Shown here: positions 9,342 to 17,388 of the stretch, one piece after another
Position numbering within the stretch: the first letter of the stretch is position 1
Layout of the letters: each line of letters opens with the position of its first letter
Source: Legionella hackeliae
Lineage (GTDB): Bacteria; Pseudomonadota; Gammaproteobacteria; Legionellales; Legionellaceae
Reading direction: 5' to 3'
Assembly (NCBI RefSeq): GCF_000953655.1
Contig: NZ_LN681225.1
Location: 1,070,001-1,134,000, forward strand
Length of the DNA: 64,000 nucleotides
Notes under the pieces: generated by a model
Database searches by the model: none
The model's input: the letters and a program-made list of their open reading frames with translations, nothing else
What the model was told of the DNA's origin: nothing
Program-made: the position numbers and the translations under genes

Positions 9342-9715
9342 CTAGATCTTCTATAAAGAGAACAAAACATTTTTATATCATAGTAAATAACCTAATCTAG
9401 AATTGGAAGAGACCACTTCCTAACAGTATTCTTTGTAGAAGATTCTCATAATAATGGTGGTTGATTTTAATAACTTATTGATTTATTAACTGAATTACTA
9501 TTTTGTTCTATGAAAAATTGTTTCTCCTCCTACTGAGGTTAATCAATGAATAATTTCATCGCTCATATTTCTCCTTCGATAGCATTTTACACTTTAATTA
9601 AATAATAAATGGCAGGGAAATATATATGAATTAATGTTATTGATATTTGAGCTAGATAACGTACCTTATCCATCACAAAGAAGGTATAATGGGGAAAAAA
9701 TAAAAATGAGACCCT
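9342..9715. other. AT-rich intergenic stretch before the integrase
   Basis: No conserved gene, RNA or clear promoter is visible here. The small open frame across 9587-9793 on the minus strand overlaps the integrase start and has no family resemblance. No tRNA end that could serve as an attachment site was found. Confidence 0.5.
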
Positions 9716-10735
9716 ATGAATTTCCTGGACGAGCAAAATTCGAAAAATCGAAAGTTTGTGATAGATAAGATTTTCCACCCGTTGGATGTTCATTTTGACA
9801 CCAATTCACTTTCTGCGTGGTTGACTTATTATTACTCAGTGCATGTTAAAGGTGCCCCTGAGAAAACTGAACAAGCAAAGATGAAAGACTTAAGTAAATT
9901 TATAAATTTCTTTCAAATGGAAGTAGGGCATGATTTGGTGGATAGTTGGACGCCGGCTGTCAGCAAACATTTTCAAAAGCATTTATGTAAAACAATTTCT
10001 GAGAAAACGGGCAAACCTTACAAAGCGACTTCTATTAATAGAACGATGGCAACAATTCGCCATGTTGGTAGATGGCTTCATCAACAACGTCCTTTATTAG
10101 CAGGCGACCCTTTAACGCAAGTTAAAGATTTGCAAACTGATGCACCGGATTGGAACGGACTAACTTCGCGTCAATTAATGAGACTAAAGTCTGCTTGTGA
10201 GCAACGTATCAAAAGCTGTACTCGCAAAAATCAAAACCCATTAATGGAAACAGCACTTTTTTATTTGTTACTTGGAACGGGTCTTCGTGAGTCCGAAGTG
10301 GTTTCTTTGAATGTTAGACAATATCGGCAAAAGGGTTTGTGCGATGTGATGCGTCACAAGTCAAAACGCATTAGCCAAAAAATTCCATTATCACAAGAGA
10401 GTAGGGCGTATTTGGATCAATATCTTGAAAAAAGACAAGCTCATGAAGAAGAACCATTATTTATTACGCGCTATGGAACACGCTTGCAAACGTTAGATGT
10501 TTATAGAATATGTCAGCGAGTTTTAAAACAGGCTTTGGCGTTTTTGCCCGAGAATGAGAAATTTGAATTTACTCCACATAAACTGAGGCATACATTTTTA
10601 AAAAAAGTCACGTATAAACATGGAGTACATTTTGCTCAGGAATTGAGCGGCAATGTTTCAATTAAGGAAATTTTTCGTTATGCAAAGCCTAGTCAGGATG
10701 AGATGCAATCAACAATTGAAGAATTATTTATATGA
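9716..10735 (+). CDS. Tyrosine recombinase / phage-type integrase
   Basis: A 339-residue site-specific recombinase. Residues about 25-115 form the SAM-like core-binding domain (LTYYYSVHVKG ... SINRTMATIRHVGRWLH). The catalytic domain starts near 150: Arg I in GTGLRESEVVSLNVRQY, a Lys-bearing hairpin, the HxxR box as HKLRHTF, and the nucleophile Tyr in EIFRYAKPS. The usual third-box His/Trp (LGH) is Asn here (ELSGNVS), an unusual substitution that may weaken activity. It marks the left side of the accessory island (9.7-27 kb). Start at the ATG following AATGAGACCCT; no better start is apparent. Confidence 0.85.
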   Translation: MNFLDEQNSKNRKFVIDKIFHPLDVHFDTNSLSAWLTYYYSVHVKGAPEKTEQAKMKDLSKFINFFQMEVGHDLVDSWTPAVSKHFQKHLCKTISEKTGKPYKATSINRTMATIRHVGRWLHQQRPLLAGDPLTQVKDLQTDAPDWNGLTSRQLMRLKSACEQRIKSCTRKNQNPLMETALFYLLLGTGLRESEVVSLNVRQYRQKGLCDVMRHKSKRISQKIPLSQESRAYLDQYLEKRQAHEEEPLFITRYGTRLQTLDVYRICQRVLKQALAFLPENEKFEFTPHKLRHTFLKKVTYKHGVHFAQELSGNVSIKEIFRYAKPSQDEMQSTIEELFI

Positions 10736-10842
10736 AGGTTTCCTCTTTTTTTATTGCCTGTCATATAAATGTCTGAAAAGTGTCAGGATGGAGTGGTTAA
10801 ATTCTTGTTAAATTGTTCCGACTCCAATAAGTTGAGAAAAAA

Positions 10843-11463
10843 ATGAAAATTGATAAAAACATTATAAAACAATTGAGGCTTAAACAAGGATTTACTCAAG
10901 AGCAATTAGCTCACTATTGTGGTTGCAATCAAAGAACCATAATGAGAGTGGAGAAAGATGGAACTTGTAGCCAAGAAACCCTTAATGCATTAGCGGCTGT
11001 TTTTGGAGTAAAAACTTGGGTTTTGATTGGAAAAAAAAGTATTCAAAGATTTCCACAAAATGTTAATGGAGAAGAGCAATATTTAATTAGGCTGTATAGT
11101 GGAAAAATGATTATTGAAACATTCATAAATTCAATAGCCTATAAAATAGATTATGAAATACCTAAAAACACAAATGATGCGGAATTCGTTGCTAATGCTA
11201 TTCAGGAAATAAAAGATTGGGGTGAGTTATGGAGTGATTTTGACATTGGTGAACAAATTAAAGCCTCAACTAGGCTAACCGAACTAATATCAGAAATAGA
11301 AGAAAAGGGTTTTGTATTATTTGGACTAAGAACAAAAGAAAGACTAAACATTTTCTCTCAAGAAATTGAGGGATCGATATGCAATTTATTTATATGTTAT
11401 CAAGATAACGATAATATTGTTATTCTAAACTCAGAAAATCTCGATCATAAAATGTGTTTTTAA
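10843..11463 (+). CDS. XRE-family regulator with unknown C-terminal domain
   Basis: A 206-residue protein. Residues about 5-58 form a helix-turn-helix of the Cro/CI-XRE type (IKQLRLKQGFTQEQLAHYCG, then RTIMRVEKDGTCSQETLNAL). Residues 70-200 are a soluble acidic domain (FVANAIQEIKDWGELWSDFD, EKGFVLFGLRTKE) also seen in other XRE proteins but without an assigned function. It stands between the integrase and the hicAB operon, on the same strand but more than 100 bases from each, so it may control mobile-element genes. DNA binding is inferred from the helix-turn-helix. Confidence 0.75.
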   Translation: MKIDKNIIKQLRLKQGFTQEQLAHYCGCNQRTIMRVEKDGTCSQETLNALAAVFGVKTWVLIGKKSIQRFPQNVNGEEQYLIRLYSGKMIIETFINSIAYKIDYEIPKNTNDAEFVANAIQEIKDWGELWSDFDIGEQIKASTRLTELISEIEEKGFVLFGLRTKERLNIFSQEIEGSICNLFICYQDNDNIVILNSENLDHKMCF

Positions 11464-11507
11464 CCGTTTGTCTATTGATCAATTAAATAAAAACCTTATG
11501 CCAAAGT

Positions 11508-11580
11508 ACATTTGCAACTAACTTTAGTTGCAAATGTCGTAAAATTTTACTATACTAATTGCAACTAAAAATGGTTGCAA
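11508..11580 (+). promoter_or_regulatory. Two inverted-repeat operators before hicA
   Basis: Operator 1 is a perfect inverted repeat with 13-base arms, ACATTTGCAACTA (11508-11520) and TAGTTGCAAATGT (11525-11537), with a four-base spacer. Operator 2 is TTGCAACTA (11559-11567) and TGGTTGCAA (11572-11580), one mismatch, also with a four-base spacer. Both share the core TTGCAACTA. They bracket the promoter, as expected for autorepression by the HicB ribbon-helix-helix domain; the binding protein is inferred. Confidence 0.75.
11528..11556 (+). promoter_or_regulatory. Sigma70-like promoter of hicAB
   Basis: TTGCAA (11528-11533) and TATACT (11551-11556) are separated by 17 bases. The -35 box lies in the right arm of operator 1, and operator 2 sits at the expected start of transcription, so repressor binding would block polymerase. 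The leader to the hicA ATG is only about 20 bases and has no clear Shine-Dalgarno sequence. Confidence 0.7.
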
Positions 11581-11584
11581 ATAA

Positions 11585-11839
11585 ATGACAAAAATTGATA
11601 AATTACGTCAGCGCTTTTTAAGCAAGCCTAAAGATTTCACGTGGGATGAATTGAGGGTTTTGCTAAAGAGCATGGGATTCGAAGAATATAATTCTGGGAA
11701 AACAAGCGGTTCAAGAGTTAAATTCATTCATACTCAATATGGTGACATCATGCTACACAAACCACATCCAAATCCCGAACTAAAGGGCTACCAAATTAAG
11801 CAAATTTTAGCTCAGTTAAAGAAGGAGGGCTTATTATGA
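11585..11839 (+). CDS. hicA: HicA-type mRNA interferase toxin
   Basis: An 84-residue protein of the HicA family, which has a double-stranded-RNA-binding-like fold and cleaves mRNA when free of HicB. Family features are TWDELRVLLKSMGFEE, GKTSGSRVKFIH, IMLHKPHPNPELKGYQIKQI and the terminal LKKEGLL. This is the longer HicA subtype with GSRV.F in place of the classic GSH; the HKPHP segment supplies His residues. It is the first gene of the operon, overlapping hicB by four bases (ATGA). It is controlled by the inverted-repeat operators just upstream. Confidence 0.9.
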   Translation: MTKIDKLRQRFLSKPKDFTWDELRVLLKSMGFEEYNSGKTSGSRVKFIHTQYGDIMLHKPHPNPELKGYQIKQILAQLKKEGLL

Positions 11840-12192
11840 AAAATATGTTAAAGCATAAAGGCTACTATGGCTCCATTGAGTTTGACTCAGAAGACTTAAT
11901 TTTTTATGGAAAATTGGAATTTATAAATTCATTGATTAGCTATGAAGGTGAAACAGCAAAAGAAATTGATAAAGCTTTTAAAGAGGCAGTTGAAGACTAT
12001 CTTATAAGTTGTAAAGATAGGGGCATTGAACCAGAAAAACCTTTTAAAGGTTCTCTTAATGTAAGGATCGGTCCAGAACGACATGAAAAAGCAACACTTA
12101 TGGCAAAGGAAATGGGATGCTCAAGTTTAAATGACTTTTTTAAAATAGCTTTAGATCATGAATTTGAAAGGTATCTTAAGACGGTATCTTAG
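11836..12192 (+). CDS. hicB: HicB-type antitoxin
   Basis: A 118-residue partner of HicA. Residues about 1-60 form the partial RNase-H-like HicB fold (GYYGSIEFDSEDLIFYGKLE, then SYEGETAKEIDKAFKEAVED). Residues 65-118 form a ribbon-helix-helix DNA-binding segment (GSLNVRIGPERHEKATLMAK, SLNDFFKIALDHEF). It neutralises HicA by direct binding and probably represses the operon through the TTGCAACTA repeats. It overlaps hicA by four bases and is followed 16 bases later by the gene at 12209, suggesting one three-gene transcript. Confidence 0.9.
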   Translation: MKNMLKHKGYYGSIEFDSEDLIFYGKLEFINSLISYEGETAKEIDKAFKEAVEDYLISCKDRGIEPEKPFKGSLNVRIGPERHEKATLMAKEMGCSSLNDFFKIALDHEFERYLKTVS

Positions 12193-12208
12193 GTGAAAGA
12201 GAATAAGT

Positions 12209-13057
12209 ATGGAATTTAAAGGGCGTAGAGAACAATTTTTTAACCGCTTTGGTATTGAATATTCAATGCTAGGAGATGAAGCTACTGAATTTTTAAAAAA
12301 TGGTATAAAAAATTCTTTAGAAAATATCGACATGAAGCTATCCGAAGAGCAGACAAGAAATTATTGTAACCAATTTGGTTATTCTGTAACTTTTAAATAT
12401 GGCCCGGGCGGAAAATATGGGAATAATATTTTTGAATGCATAACAGAAGAAAAAAATTTTCATGTTTATCTTTTTAAATTGGAATCCTTATTTTATTGTA
12501 ATTTTAGTTATGACTTTCATGGAAACAAAAGAAATCTTGTTAAAGAAAACCTGTATAAAGAAATTAAAGAGATTTTCATAAACTCTACACTTGACTTACT
12601 TTTTGTAAATTCAAAAAATGATTATTTTATAATGCCATCTGGCTCTAAATATTTGGATGAAGAAATTGTTATCAAGGTATTAAAATTTCTAAATAAAAAT
12701 GCCCACTCACACTTTATAACTGCTTTAAAATTGTACTCTCAACGAAGCTCTGAATCTTATATTAAGTCAGCTGAAAGCGTTAGAAGGACATTAGAGGAGC
12801 AATTAAGAGAGGTTTTTAATAATCAAAAGGGATTAGAGAGCAATATAAAAGAATTAGATCAAAAATTAAAATCACTTAGCAAGCCAAATGAAATAAAATC
12901 TATTTCTCATAAGTTTTTTGATGCACTGGATAAGTTATTTAATAATCATACTAAACATAATGACGGTGATATAAATGAAGCTGAATGCGAACTTATAATC
13001 TTACAGGCAGGATTACTTTTAAAATATATTGATAAAATTCAGTTCGAAATAAAATAG
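12209..13057 (+). CDS. Unknown protein in the hicAB operon, possible abortive-infection type
   Basis: A 282-residue soluble protein not assigned with confidence. The N-terminal half (residues 1-120) is mixed alpha/beta. The C-terminal part is helical: ESYIKSAESVRRTLEEQLRE, a coiled-coil-like stretch (residues about 205-235), then KFFDALDKLFNNHTKHNDGD and a final helix LIILQAGLLLKYI. The helix pair with TKHNDGD resembles HEPN-like C-terminal domains of Abi-type defence proteins, but the canonical RxxxxH pair is not visible, so this is a weak resemblance. It starts 16 bases after hicB with GTGAAAGAGA as a possible ribosome site, so it is probably co-transcribed with the toxin-antitoxin pair. 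Confidence 0.6.
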   Translation: MEFKGRREQFFNRFGIEYSMLGDEATEFLKNGIKNSLENIDMKLSEEQTRNYCNQFGYSVTFKYGPGGKYGNNIFECITEEKNFHVYLFKLESLFYCNFSYDFHGNKRNLVKENLYKEIKEIFINSTLDLLFVNSKNDYFIMPSGSKYLDEEIVIKVLKFLNKNAHSHFITALKLYSQRSSESYIKSAESVRRTLEEQLREVFNNQKGLESNIKELDQKLKSLSKPNEIKSISHKFFDALDKLFNNHTKHNDGDINEAECELIILQAGLLLKYIDKIQFEIK

Positions 13058-13118
13058 TTCTGTGGTTAACCATTCGCATGCTAAGTCTGATTAATCCTAA
13101 ACTCAGACGTTATAATTA

Positions 13119-13292
13119 TTATATTTTATGGAGTTCTCTAAAAAATCGATATATAAAAAATGAACCGATTATAAAAAAATAGAAACCTGCTAGCCAAATA
13201 CCAATTAGCGGATCTAATAGGAATCCCAAAAAAATAGATGCAAAAAAGATACATTGAATTAATGAGGTATGTGCCAAAGCCTTAAAGTTCAT
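13119..13292 (-). CDS. Small two-helix membrane protein
   Basis: A predicted protein of about 57 residues, MNFKALAHTSLIQCIFFASI followed by GFLLDPLIGIWLAGFYFFII, ending in FIYRFFRELHKI. Two hydrophobic helices with a short loop and a basic tail suggest an inner-membrane peptide. I start it at the ATG at 13292 because AGAGGAAG lies about eight bases upstream; the longer frame would begin with GTG inside that site. No family is recognised. It is convergent with the gene ending at 13057. Confidence 0.5.
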   Translation of the reverse strand: MNFKALAHTSLIQCIFFASIFLGFLLDPLIGIWLAGFYFFIIGSFFIYRFFRELHKI

Positions 13293-13461
13293 TCTTGCTC
13301 TTCCTCTCACCTTATTTAATGAAACAAATGATTTAGATAAACTAGATCATTGTAAAAATTATCAACTAATAGAATAGAAAAAAAGCTATTAAAAATCAAA
13401 TAGTTTTTTAATTTCTTTTTTGGATATTATCCACGTCCTTCTTTGTTTTAACGATATGGAA

Positions 13462-13833
13462 ATGAAAAAATTTATATTATTGCTAAGTGTATTAAGTACA
13501 GCTCATGCTGGATTTGATGGATTAACACATCACAGCAGGGCAAATTGTGTGGGATTTAATGAAAGTATTTCATGGTGGGCTGGCCATAACTTTAAAGGCA
13601 GAGTAATTAGTGATCATTACCCACATGGAAGAAGTGGAAAAAAAGATTATCACCGCCTGCAAACTGGAAAAGCTTTAACATGGAGGCATGCAGCACTTCA
13701 TTCAACGGAGTCCTATGGAGGTGATTACATTGTGATTGGCTATCATTATCTCTATAAAAATGATAAAGAAATTTTAGTTCAATGGGAATCGGTTTCTGAT
13801 TGTGCAATTTATGATGGATGGTGGGATGTATGA
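13462..13833 (+). CDS. Exported protein 1 of a three-gene operon, unknown
   Basis: About 123 residues, with a signal peptide MKKFILLLSVLSTAHA cleaved before GFDGL. The mature part is rich in His, Trp and Tyr (HHSRANCVGF, ISWWAGHNFKG, HYPHGRSGKKDYHRLQ, ALTWRHAALHS) and has two Cys (NCVGF, SDCAIYDGW) that could pair. No domain is recognised. An ATG two codons upstream (13456) is equally possible; neither has a strong ribosome binding site. Its TGA overlaps the next start (ATGA), as does the next junction, so three exported proteins are translationally coupled. Confidence 0.6.
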   Translation: MKKFILLLSVLSTAHAGFDGLTHHSRANCVGFNESISWWAGHNFKGRVISDHYPHGRSGKKDYHRLQTGKALTWRHAALHSTESYGGDYIVIGYHYLYKNDKEILVQWESVSDCAIYDGWWDV

Positions 13834-14558
13834 AAAAAATAGTGTTGTTTTTAAGCTTAATTGTAATTAAAGCACAAGCTGGAATTCCTCCAGAAATTGA
13901 GGCGTCAGTTAAAGAGAATTTAGTTAGCCAGGGCTTCTCTCCTGATGGTGGCGCTGTAATTGTTCCTCGAAGTGCATTAAATATACCCAAAGATATGGTT
14001 GAAACAGGCAGAAGGAACTTAGCTGAACAAAAGAAATTTGGATTTTATAAAGAAGAAACGGATATTCCTAAACAAATGCTGCAAATGAATGAAACAGTAG
14101 ATATAAAATTAGTTGTTTCAGATAAAGATCATAATTCTGCAAGTTCACGATTAAAAAGAAGTATATCTCAAATAAAACTCGGGTATGACTTTATTCCTAT
14201 TCCCATGTCTGAGATAACTAAAAATCTTGGTTTTTCAGCCAATGGCGGTTACAACGATGGATGGAATGGAGTAAATCAATTTTTTATTAAAGATTCTATT
14301 GGTACATGTGTATACATGGAAAATAACATCAAACTTTCTCATGCTTCTGCAAAAATAGCTGAGGATAGTGTTCGCTATGATGTGAATGAAAAAATTACTA
14401 CTTTAGAGGTAAAGGGCACAGATACATCAGGATTTTTGTACACAGTTGAATGGTTTGATTCTAGTTATTTCAGAAGTCTTGAATGTGCAAATATAAAACA
14501 CTCAGATGAAATCACTCAATCCGTTATTAACTTAGCTCAAAAAATAGATATCAAATGA
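13830..14558 (+). CDS. Exported protein 2 of a three-gene operon, unknown
   Basis: About 242 residues, with a signal peptide MKKIVLFLSLIVIKAQA before GIPPE. The mature part has a charged helical start (PPEIEASVKENLVSQGFSPD) and a C-terminal region after residue 110 with repeated aromatic and Gly residues (FIPIPMSEITKNLGFSANGG, YNDGWNGVNQFF) and two Cys (GTCVY, LECANI). No known family. It overlaps the first gene by four bases at its start and the third gene by four bases at its end. The export signal points to the periplasm, outer membrane or outside. Confidence 0.6.
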   Translation: MKKIVLFLSLIVIKAQAGIPPEIEASVKENLVSQGFSPDGGAVIVPRSALNIPKDMVETGRRNLAEQKKFGFYKEETDIPKQMLQMNETVDIKLVVSDKDHNSASSRLKRSISQIKLGYDFIPIPMSEITKNLGFSANGGYNDGWNGVNQFFIKDSIGTCVYMENNIKLSHASAKIAEDSVRYDVNEKITTLEVKGTDTSGFLYTVEWFDSSYFRSLECANIKHSDEITQSVINLAQKIDIK

Positions 14559-15043
14559 AGAAACTGCTTTTTTGTATGATGATTGCCTCGCAAGTCCATG
14601 CAATGACTGTATTAAGTGAAAGGGTTTGGTTGACAGGTCCCTCACCAAAGGGGAAGTCGTCAATAGTATCTACAAATTTATCTTTTAGTGCTGATGTTGC
14701 TAAGGCTACCACAAAGTTACTTGATCAATTTGGTTATCAAGGGATGGCTGTTGGAGCTACAGCAACCCATTCTTTCTATACTTATAATGGAGATGGGGGC
14801 TCAGGTATTCACACTTTAAGAGCAAAATTTTGCGACAAGAGAAATAACTGTGTGAATTATGAAAAACGAATTCAACTCAAATGGAAGGAGTGGTACGGAG
14901 AAACGATAATTAATCAATTAACTATTTTTAGTGATTATATTGGTAGGGAACCTCTTTATGCTTATACAGCTGTTGATGGAATTCCATCAGCCAAAGATTA
15001 TAAAGAAGGCTCCTTATTCCTGAAACCCTTTCCATATGATTAA
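14555..15043 (+). CDS. Exported protein 3 of a three-gene operon, unknown
   Basis: About 162 residues, with a signal peptide MKKLLFCMMIASQVHA. The mature region contains VWLTGPSPKGKSSIVSTNLS, a FSYTYNGDGGSG-like stretch (SFYTYNGDGGSGIHTLRAKF), a CDKRNNC pair of cysteines and KWKEWYG. The spacing of strands and Gly turns suggests a small beta-sandwich. No known family. It is the last gene of the coupled operon, and about 190 bases of non-coding sequence follow before an IS30 remnant. Confidence 0.6.
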   Translation: MKKLLFCMMIASQVHAMTVLSERVWLTGPSPKGKSSIVSTNLSFSADVAKATTKLLDQFGYQGMAVGATATHSFYTYNGDGGSGIHTLRAKFCDKRNNCVNYEKRIQLKWKEWYGETIINQLTIFSDYIGREPLYAYTAVDGIPSAKDYKEGSLFLKPFPYD

Positions 15044-15234
15044 TTCTATTCCTTTCGAACGCTGTTGACAGGCAATTGATTCGAATTAATTTTTATAGGA
15101 CATTCAAGCATATCTTCTCATTGCGGATTCCCACGCAATAGGAAGGGGGATGAAAGTGCAAAATTACCTATTAGGTCTGATTACTGTGATAATCAAACTT
15201 AATAACGATTATTGTTCCGTGGATTCAACTTGTT

Positions 15235-15603
15235 AATGCAACCGTACTCTTTTCATCATTAGTTTGGGACAAAAATAACATAGCTGGTTTTTTAAAGCCT
15301 AATGTTTTTCTTGGTATGTCGTTGATTTTATTCATAATTGTTATTAGTTGTTGTTGTCTGTGACTGTTTCAAAGCTAGCGCCTTTTTTAAATATTGTAAT
15401 TGGTATTTTCATTGAGCCCGAGTTCCCAGCATGAATAAGGGTGTGCAAAGAAAAAATCAGTATTTAACTGCTCGGCTATTTCCCCATGTTTGGCGAATTC
15501 GCTGCCATTGTCGGCTGTTATCGATAAAACCGAGTACGATACAGCAACGTTTTCGGCAGTCTTTTGGATAACCTTTTTAAGAGGCGTAAGTTGCGTTTTA
15601 CGT
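15235..15603 (-). mobile_element. IS30-family transposase remnant
   Basis: The minus strand encodes the C-terminal half of an IS30-type DDE transposase in broken frames: VIQKTAENVA, LSITADNGSEFAKHGEIAEQ (second Asp), FFFAHPYSCWELGLNENTN (catalytic Glu region), then in another frame INDIPRKTLGFKKPAMLF. The order DNG.EF ... FAHPY..WE.GLNENTN ... NDIPRKTLGF is diagnostic of IS30. The N-terminal half is missing and several stops interrupt it, so it is inactive. The upstream stretch 15044-15234 holds nothing recognisable. Confidence 0.8.
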
Positions 15604-15823
15604 TGGGTTGAATTACAGAAACGGGGCAAAAAACGAACTTGGGTTCAGGTCTTAATTAATTTAGCACATTATTTTAGCATTCTTATCATAGATAAAGCTG
15701 ATCTGGTTGGAGATAACGTACATTCTTTCTTTAATTTGCCTTCAAATTTGTAGTCTTGCCAATACCCAACATAGACTATATTGGAATGCAATTCTTGCTT
15801 GCCCCGTTTCTGTAATTCAACCC
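15604..15823. repeat. 25-base inverted repeat bounding a 220-bp segment
   Basis: The sequence at 15604-15628 (GGGTTGAATTACAGAAACGG followed by GGCAA) reappears inverted at 15799-15823. The enclosed 170 bases hold no conserved gene. The left arm directly abuts the IS30 transposase remnant, so the pair may be the scar of an element or of an inverted duplication during IS decay. The repeat does not resemble the IS30-type ends seen at 17389-17500. Confidence 0.7.
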
Positions 15824-15876
15824 CAATCGACGCGATCTATTCTATACTTTAAAAAAACTTACTCGAGTGAAATATC

Positions 15877-16368
15877 ATGTTTAAGATGTTTAATAACATT
15901 GCTGGCAGATTTAACAAACACAAGATTGAATCTCCATATCTTTATATATGTAAACTCGACAAGGCAATAGATAAATTGCAACAAGTTGTTTTTCAACAAA
16001 AAAGTAAAAAAGACTTAGTGGAGGCAACGGGTAAAATAATCCGATTAGCTGGGCAACTATCTTTAACTGATGCTCTCACTAATTATCATGCACCATCAAA
16101 GGATATTAGCTCGCGTAATTGTGCTGTAGTAGCCACCGCTTATGGGTGTGTAACAGCAGCTTTAGAAGGAACTAATGAATTTAGTGATTGGTTAGAAAAA
16201 TACCATAAATCTTCTCGTGTTGCTCAAGGAAAGGATAACTTTAAAGAAATGGAATATTATGGGCATTTACTTGATATTAGTATACACAAGCAGTTTAGGC
16301 GCAAAAAATTATCTGATCCTCAAATAGATCCTCCTAAGGATACTGACCTTTCATCGAAGCAATTTTGA
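15877..16368 (+). CDS. Unknown soluble protein, 163 residues
   Basis: No recognised family. The protein is mainly helical and polar: LYICKLDKAIDKLQQVVFQQ, DLVEATGKIIRLAGQLSLTD, then SRNCAVVATAYGCVTAALEG and an acidic/basic tail ending DPPKDTDLSSKQF. No signal peptide or membrane segment is seen. The frame is open and intact, starting at MFKMFNNIAGRF; a second Met three codons later could also start. It lies between two decayed IS-related segments and a toxin-antitoxin pair, so it is probably accessory cargo. Confidence 0.45.
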   Translation: MFKMFNNIAGRFNKHKIESPYLYICKLDKAIDKLQQVVFQQKSKKDLVEATGKIIRLAGQLSLTDALTNYHAPSKDISSRNCAVVATAYGCVTAALEGTNEFSDWLEKYHKSSRVAQGKDNFKEMEYYGHLLDISIHKQFRRKKLSDPQIDPPKDTDLSSKQF

Positions 16369-16424
16369 TAATGTCGTAATCTCTTAGTGCGGTAGTTAAA
16401 CTCCCATTATATTTACTCTGGAAA

Positions 16425-16463
16425 TATATAATACGGTGTATTATAATACATAGTATTATAAAT
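16425..16463 (+). promoter_or_regulatory. Palindromic operator cluster before a toxin-antitoxin pair
   Basis: A perfect 12-base palindrome GTATTATAATAC (16438-16449) is flanked by the half-sites ATATAATAC (16426-16434) and GTATTATAA (16453-16461). The TATAAT sequences inside could also serve as -10 boxes. Such spaced half-sites before a RelE/HigB-type operon fit autoregulation by the antitoxin encoded at 16858. Confidence 0.6.
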
Positions 16464-16475
16464 TGGTTTGCATTC

Positions 16476-16865
16476 ATGAAACACTTAAAAATAAAAAAAT
16501 TTAATAATGAAGCAAAAAAAGCTGGATTAAAGGATGAAATCCTTATCGAAACTTTAGATGGTTTTATTAAGTTAAGCAGGGATGAGCAATTAAAATACTC
16601 ATTAGGGGCTGGACTCTATAAATTAAGAATTGCAACTAATGAAGGGCGAGGTAAAAGCGGAGGCTCAAGAAGTATCTTAGCTTTTAAGAAAGATAATGGA
16701 ATTTATTGGCTACATTTATTTGCCAAGAATGACAAAGGAAATGTTACAACTTCCGAGCTTAAAAAATTGAAACAATTGGCTGATATCATGCTCGGACTTA
16801 CTGATGACCAAATAAATAAGTTAATTAGTTTAGGTGAACTGTGTGAGGTAAATAAAAATGTCTAA
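16476..16865 (+). CDS. RelE/HigB-like toxin of a type II toxin-antitoxin pair
   Basis: A 129-residue protein. The core (residues about 15-95) follows the RelE/ParE-superfamily pattern: LYKLRIATNEGRGKSGGSRS, then ILAFKKDNGIYWLHLFAKND and a C-terminal helix ELKKLKQLADIMLGL. This subgroup (COG4737-like) inhibits translation by mRNA cleavage at the ribosome; catalytic residues cannot be assigned here by eye. The toxin gene comes first and overlaps the XRE antitoxin gene by eight bases, the HigBA order. Operators lie just upstream. Confidence 0.75.
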   Translation: MKHLKIKKFNNEAKKAGLKDEILIETLDGFIKLSRDEQLKYSLGAGLYKLRIATNEGRGKSGGSRSILAFKKDNGIYWLHLFAKNDKGNVTTSELKKLKQLADIMLGLTDDQINKLISLGELCEVNKNV

Positions 16866-17160
16866 TATACAAGATACAATTAATGATCTTGCGCAAGGTC
16901 TTTACAAAGCTGAAATTATTGATAAAAAAACATTAAGAAATCTTACTGATCAAGATTTGCCTGTTTTACATGAATTTACTGGAGAGGAAATACAGCAGTT
17001 ACGAAAAAAACAAAAATTAAGTCAATCTGTATTTGCTAAATATCTTAATGTTAGCCCCGCAATGATCCGTGGATTAGAACAAGGAAAGAGGCATGCTCAT
17101 GGCGCAATACTTAAATTACTCAATATCGTAGAAAGGCATGGTATTGGTGGTTTGCTTTAA
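16858..17160 (+). CDS. XRE-type antitoxin (HigA-like)
   Basis: A 100-residue protein with an N-terminal helix (IQDTINDLAQGLYKAEIIDK) that probably contacts the toxin and an XRE helix-turn-helix from about residue 40: FTGEEIQQLRKKQKLSQSVF, then VSPAMIRGLEQGKRHAHGAI. It overlaps the toxin gene by eight bases. It should neutralise the toxin and repress the operon at the GTATTATAATAC site. Confidence 0.8.
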   Translation: MSNIQDTINDLAQGLYKAEIIDKKTLRNLTDQDLPVLHEFTGEEIQQLRKKQKLSQSVFAKYLNVSPAMIRGLEQGKRHAHGAILKLLNIVERHGIGGLL

Positions 17161-17388
17161 GAGTCTTTGACTATGACAAATACAGGGAATTAACGATAGT
17201 AAATCGCATTTTCATCGTCGGCATCCGATGGGATGCTTTTTATGAGGAGGCTGTACCTTGTTTTGGGGGTCTGTTTGCTTATTCTGACCAAATTAAAGTA
17301 TAAGGAAATAGAGCCCTCCATTTATTAGCATTTTTAAAGATAATAGTTTCGAAGGATTTCTTTTGAGAATATGGGTAGGGGATTCTGC

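Noticed and set aside
9342-9715. tRNA-derived attachment site next to the integrase
   Set aside because: No tRNA-like cloverleaf or 3' end and no direct repeat flanking the island could be found by eye.
15490-15970. Two 87-codon plus-strand frames
   Set aside because: The first is antisense to the IS30 transposase remnant, the second spans the inverted repeat; neither has a recognisable protein or ribosome site.
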